Source: Congeria kusceri
Lineage: Eukaryota > Mollusca > Bivalvia > Myida > Dreissenidae
Assembly (NCBI GenBank): GCA_027627225.1
Contig: CM051024.1
Location: 44,395,347-44,459,346, forward strand
Direction of reading: 5' to 3'
DNA length: 64,000 nucleotides
This document shows positions 60,693 through 64,000 of the stretch, piece by piece. The notes under the pieces are model-generated. The model did not search any database. It saw only the letters and a list, made by a program, of their open reading frames with translations, and was not told where the DNA came from. Each line of letters begins with the position of its first letter. The stretch's first letter is position 1. The translations under genes and the position numbers were made by a program.

Positions 60693-62059
60693 ATATACTA
60701 GTGAATATTAAGAAAATTGTATAAATGAATGAAATAGGAAGGCAGTTTAACTTATTTATGCATGAAATGTCAGTTCACTATATTTCTGATATAACTTCTC
60801 TAGATGGGATATGAACATCTACAATTACTGGAGTAAAACTGGATGATATAATATAATACTATAATATAATGTAATATATAAATATAACAAATCAATGATT
60901 TATATTTTTTTAAATATATTAGTTATCTTGATGCATGATACATTATATTTTTTATTTTGTGCATTAAGCATTTAGGTGTTGCAATGTTTAAATATAGCAA
61001 ACACCTGCTAATGTAAAATTATAAATCTAAGACTTCTAACAAAAAGAAAGAATGAAGCATATCAACCTGTTCGCTGTCTCATTACAAGTACAGCAGCTAC
61101 CCCACAAAGACAAATGTGGCACCCACAAAAAGAAAATGAGAAAAAAAGCATCATCAGCACTGTAAACTTAAACACTTGCTAAATCTCAATTACATAATCA
61201 TCATAGCGTTACGTAATACGAAAAACACATGTTAACTCATCAGAAAAAGGAGAAGCACTTATGCCATTTAGAAGTTCTAAGGTCAAATGGATAGTCATTA
61301 GGAGCTGTCTTCAAGAAAGATCCCTATCTGGGGCAACAGTAACCGCACTGAAATTTTTCAATTACCGAAAACCAAACATTTTCTTGGTCGTAAGCCACTC
61401 AGCGAGTTGGCGGTCACACGCTTGGGAACCTGCCGGCGCATGCTTCAAGACAGTCAAAAGCGTGTGAAACAAGCATAGTGTCTCTCGTGGAATTACAATT
61501 TTGTGAATGGGACTGCTTCATTGCTCTAATCAGTGTGGTCCATAATGCTTGGATGGGAGGGTTATGGGGCGCGTAAGGTTTCATGGATGTGCAAAAGTGT
61601 ACTGAAGGTCAACATTCTATCAGATTATGGGAAAAAAGCAGCAATTGCCATACCAAAGGCTTATGTAATCATCAGTCAATTATCTTCATGCAGAAGTGGC
61701 CAGAACTGTTATACCGAGCTTGATGGTTAAACTCCGCTTACAGGACTACTGCATGGAAAAAGTATTACCCATAATATCTCTAAAGCAAAATAAACCCTGG
61801 TGATGGGATGCACATGAGAGATTAAAAAAACAACTACAACATTTGGAGGTATATGTGTCAGTAAACCACTGCCTGCTTCATTTTACAGTGGTGCCAGCCA
61901 TCAAGTGGTACAGCATCTTAGTCATTCAGACTGGCTCATTTACAGTGCAAGGGAAATAACTCAATTTTAAAACAATCTGTTTCATTGTAGGTACATGATA
62001 TAAAGCACACATCAGAATTTGTACTGTGGCCAGGCAAGCCCTAAATCTTATAATATTAC
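60693..62059. other. AT-rich non-coding stretch, no gene supported
   Basis: 60850-60960 is almost pure AT with TATAAT-type simple sequence. Short frames at 61261-61467 and 61533-61730 are unrecognised. Confidence 0.45.
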
Positions 62060-62282
62060 TGTGGCGCGTCATGAGAAAACCAGTCTTAATGCATGTGCGT
62101 AAAGTGTCGATGGCACTCTCCGCTTTTAAGGTATTTTCTGTTTCAAGGAAGTCTCTTCTAACCATAAATCCACTTTAGGCGGAAAGTGCCGTCCTGGATC
62201 AGCCTGTGTGGACTGCACAGGCTGATCCGGGACAACACTTTACGCACATGCATTAAGACCGGTTTTTTCACGACGTGTCACT
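62060..62282. mobile_element. Foldback family F, copy 9, left hairpin lost
   Basis: TGTGGCGCGTCATGAGAAAA and GCATGTGCGTAAAGTGTCGA lead straight into TGGCACTCTCCGCTTTTAAG, so the first hairpin is gone. The central block and second hairpin (GGATCAGCCTGTGTGGACTG with GCACAGGCTGATCCGG) are intact, as is the end CACGACGTGTCACTA. Confidence 0.9.
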
Positions 62283-62346
62283 ACTTGAGTCTCAGCAAGA
62301 ACATGTTACAAGCCTGCCTAAATGAAACTGAGAATCTGAGCAAGCC

Positions 62347-62612
62347 CAGGGCCCATATCCACACAGCTCCATAGTAAAAACCTAAGTAAATTTCTTAAAA
62401 TCATAAAATTCCTCAAGTCTGTGGCCAGTTCATATAAAGTTTATTTTGTCTGAAATGGTTTTACTCTTGTAAAGACTCAACAGATGTTTCTTATTTTACA
62501 ATATTTCAAGTATAAAATATTGATTTTCACAAGGAATATTGAATTTGAATATTTCCCTTTAATATGACTTAAGTTAAGATTTTCCTTAGGAGCTTTGTGG
62601 ATACGGCCCCAG
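62347..62612. mobile_element. MITE, GTATTCACAAA superfamily (M6)
   Basis: Left AGGGCCCATATCCACACAGC, right TTAGGAGCTTTGTGGATACG then GCCCCAGG. The inner AAAATCATAAAATTCCTCAA matches M7, only 18 bp away. Confidence 0.85.
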
Positions 62613-62629
62613 GTCAAAATGTACCAGTG

Positions 62630-62896
62630 CAGGGTCCGTATTCACAAAGCTCCTAAGGAACAACTTAAGTAAAATCCTTAAATTCATAAAATTCCTTAAG
62701 TCTCTGGCTGTTTCATATATAGGTCTTTTAACATTAAAATGTTGTAAACTTGTAAATACTACTTATATATTTAGCACTGCCGCCTTCTTGGTACCAAAAT
62801 CATTGGATTTCACATAGACAATTTGATCTGAAATTTTAACTTAAGTACAACTTAAGTTAAGATTTCCCTTAGGAGCTTTGTGAATAACACAACCCA
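62630..62896. mobile_element. MITE, GTATTCACAAA superfamily (M7)
   Basis: Left AGGGTCCGTATTCACAAAGC then TCCTAAGG, right CCCTTAGGAGCTTTGTGAAT. It has the same orientation and subfamily as M6, so the pair looks like a tandem insertion or a duplicated insertion. Confidence 0.85.
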
Positions 62897-64000
62897 GGGC
62901 TTAAGAGCTTGTGCTAATTTCGACCACTGATATTTACACAAAATTTACTCGCAAAATGCAAGCACAAAGCATATTTTTGTGTCGTTCTCTGTTTCTATTG
63001 TTGTATGCCTGTTGTTGTTGTTTTTTAATCCTTCCAAGTTTTTATAAAGATGTTTGAACCAGATAAGAGGAATGATTTTGTATAAATCTAGACGAGTGCC
63101 TCTCAAAAAGCTACTGTATGTTAATTGTAATAAACCGTAATATAAATGTGTAAGAATGAACATTAAACTTCGGAAGAAAATATTATTACTTTCAATGTAA
63201 ATTGAATTAGATTTATGATTATGATTTATGCACACTTAACCTAAAGGTCAAGAGCTGTAATTTCTTCTTTTGAATTGATTACATTGTTTAAATGTTAAAA
63301 GTTGTTCACTTAACTGATTGTATAATATTTAGTATTTCAATGCACATCTCGTTTTTGCGCACATACAAAACAATTGGCTAAGCAGGCAGGGACTTGTAGG
63401 AAGGCACACAAGAACTGGCATTCAAGTTATCAGCGCTGCTGGTGAGCAAGCAGGCCTTTTTCTACTGCTCTCACGGGTCCGATAGTCGGACCCGTTCCCA
63501 ATGTCAAATATGCGTAATTTAAAAAATCTGTATTCTTTTTTCGAAAATGAAAGTGAAAATAAGATGTTTCAATACTTTACAGCCGATTTTTTCACACTGG
63601 CTTTACATTTGAATATCGTTATAATAATTTTATCGTTGACATTGTTTACAAAGGGAGAACACTCTAATAGCTGTGTAATAAAATGGGTAACACAAAGAAA
63701 AACGATTTGTTTGTCCTCTATCATGATGAAATTTAACATGAATTTTGGGCAAATATTTTGTTATTTATACAAGTGGATGTGTCAGTTAATGGAATGATTA
63801 AATATAAGGAGGTAAAGATTGCTTTTCAAGTTATCACATATTTTCGCGACCTACGTAGTGTAGGCACTACACGATGTTTATTAACACATCATTAAAACTA
63901 AATCATGCAGACAGCAGATCCACAATTTTATTTTGGTGAAGTTGTTCAGATTTGGTAATGCTTTTTTATAAATATACACATTCTTATAGGAAATAAGGGC
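62897..64000. other. Non-coding stretch, no gene supported
   Basis: GGGTCCGATAGTCGGACCC near 63476 is a short perfect palindrome. A 98-codon ATG frame at 63501-63797 has no recognised domain. Confidence 0.4.

Overview
This is 64 kb of AT-rich, intron- or intergenic-type eukaryotic DNA with no gene that can be named with confidence. There are no operons, no bacterial-style coding density, and no rRNA or true tRNA. The content is tRNA-derived SINEs, many short foldback (MITE-like) elements, long minisatellite arrays and microsatellites. The style fits a mollusc, most likely a bivalve. One foldback family present here nine times, with an inner core CCCGGATTAGCCTGTGC and its complement, is one I associate from memory with dreissenid mussels; that attribution is an inference and was not checked.

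Layout. 0.46-3.4 kb: a 42-bp satellite built from two 21-bp half-units, then a 41-bp array. 3.7-8.4 kb: SINE remnant, two related MITEs, two foldbacks and a 17-bp array. 9.6-13.5 kb: three tRNA-like SINE or repeat units, and the best exon-like pair of the window (10303-10713, minus strand). 13.9-16.3 kb: a 33-bp and a 31-bp array. 17-21 kb: two MITEs. 21.7-22.7 kb: a 49-bp array. 23.7-25.4 kb: a possible longer inverted-repeat element. 25.7-37.5 kb: sparse foldbacks with a dense cluster at 33.9-35.2 kb. 40.7-42.1 kb: a direct duplication about 974 bp apart. 42.2-49.3 kb: five foldback elements. 50.6-51.7 kb: a 40-bp array. 55.6-56.9 kb: an inverted-repeat element. 57.6-60.0 kb: GGA and GAT microsatellites and a 21-bp array. 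60.5-62.9 kb: two hairpin foldbacks and two tandem MITEs.

Reading frames. The longest open frames (up to about 714 codons) lie in arrays whose period is a multiple of three (42, 33, 21 bp) and which lack stop codons in several frames on both strands. They behave as satellite artefacts: the unit variants are mostly amino-acid changing, and both strands are open. Outside the arrays no frame exceeds about 130 codons. A few short minus-strand segments have plausible splice signals and protein-like translations. They are listed as low-confidence candidate exons, and one faintly resembles a PfkB-type kinase. If any are real, the window is mostly intron of one or more minus-strand genes.

Main points of interest: the hairpin foldback family, whose two arms share private variants; a foldback whose flanks are also mirror-image; a MITE superfamily with a common terminus near GGGCCCGTATTCACAAA, twice in adjacent pairs; and the nested organisation of the satellites.
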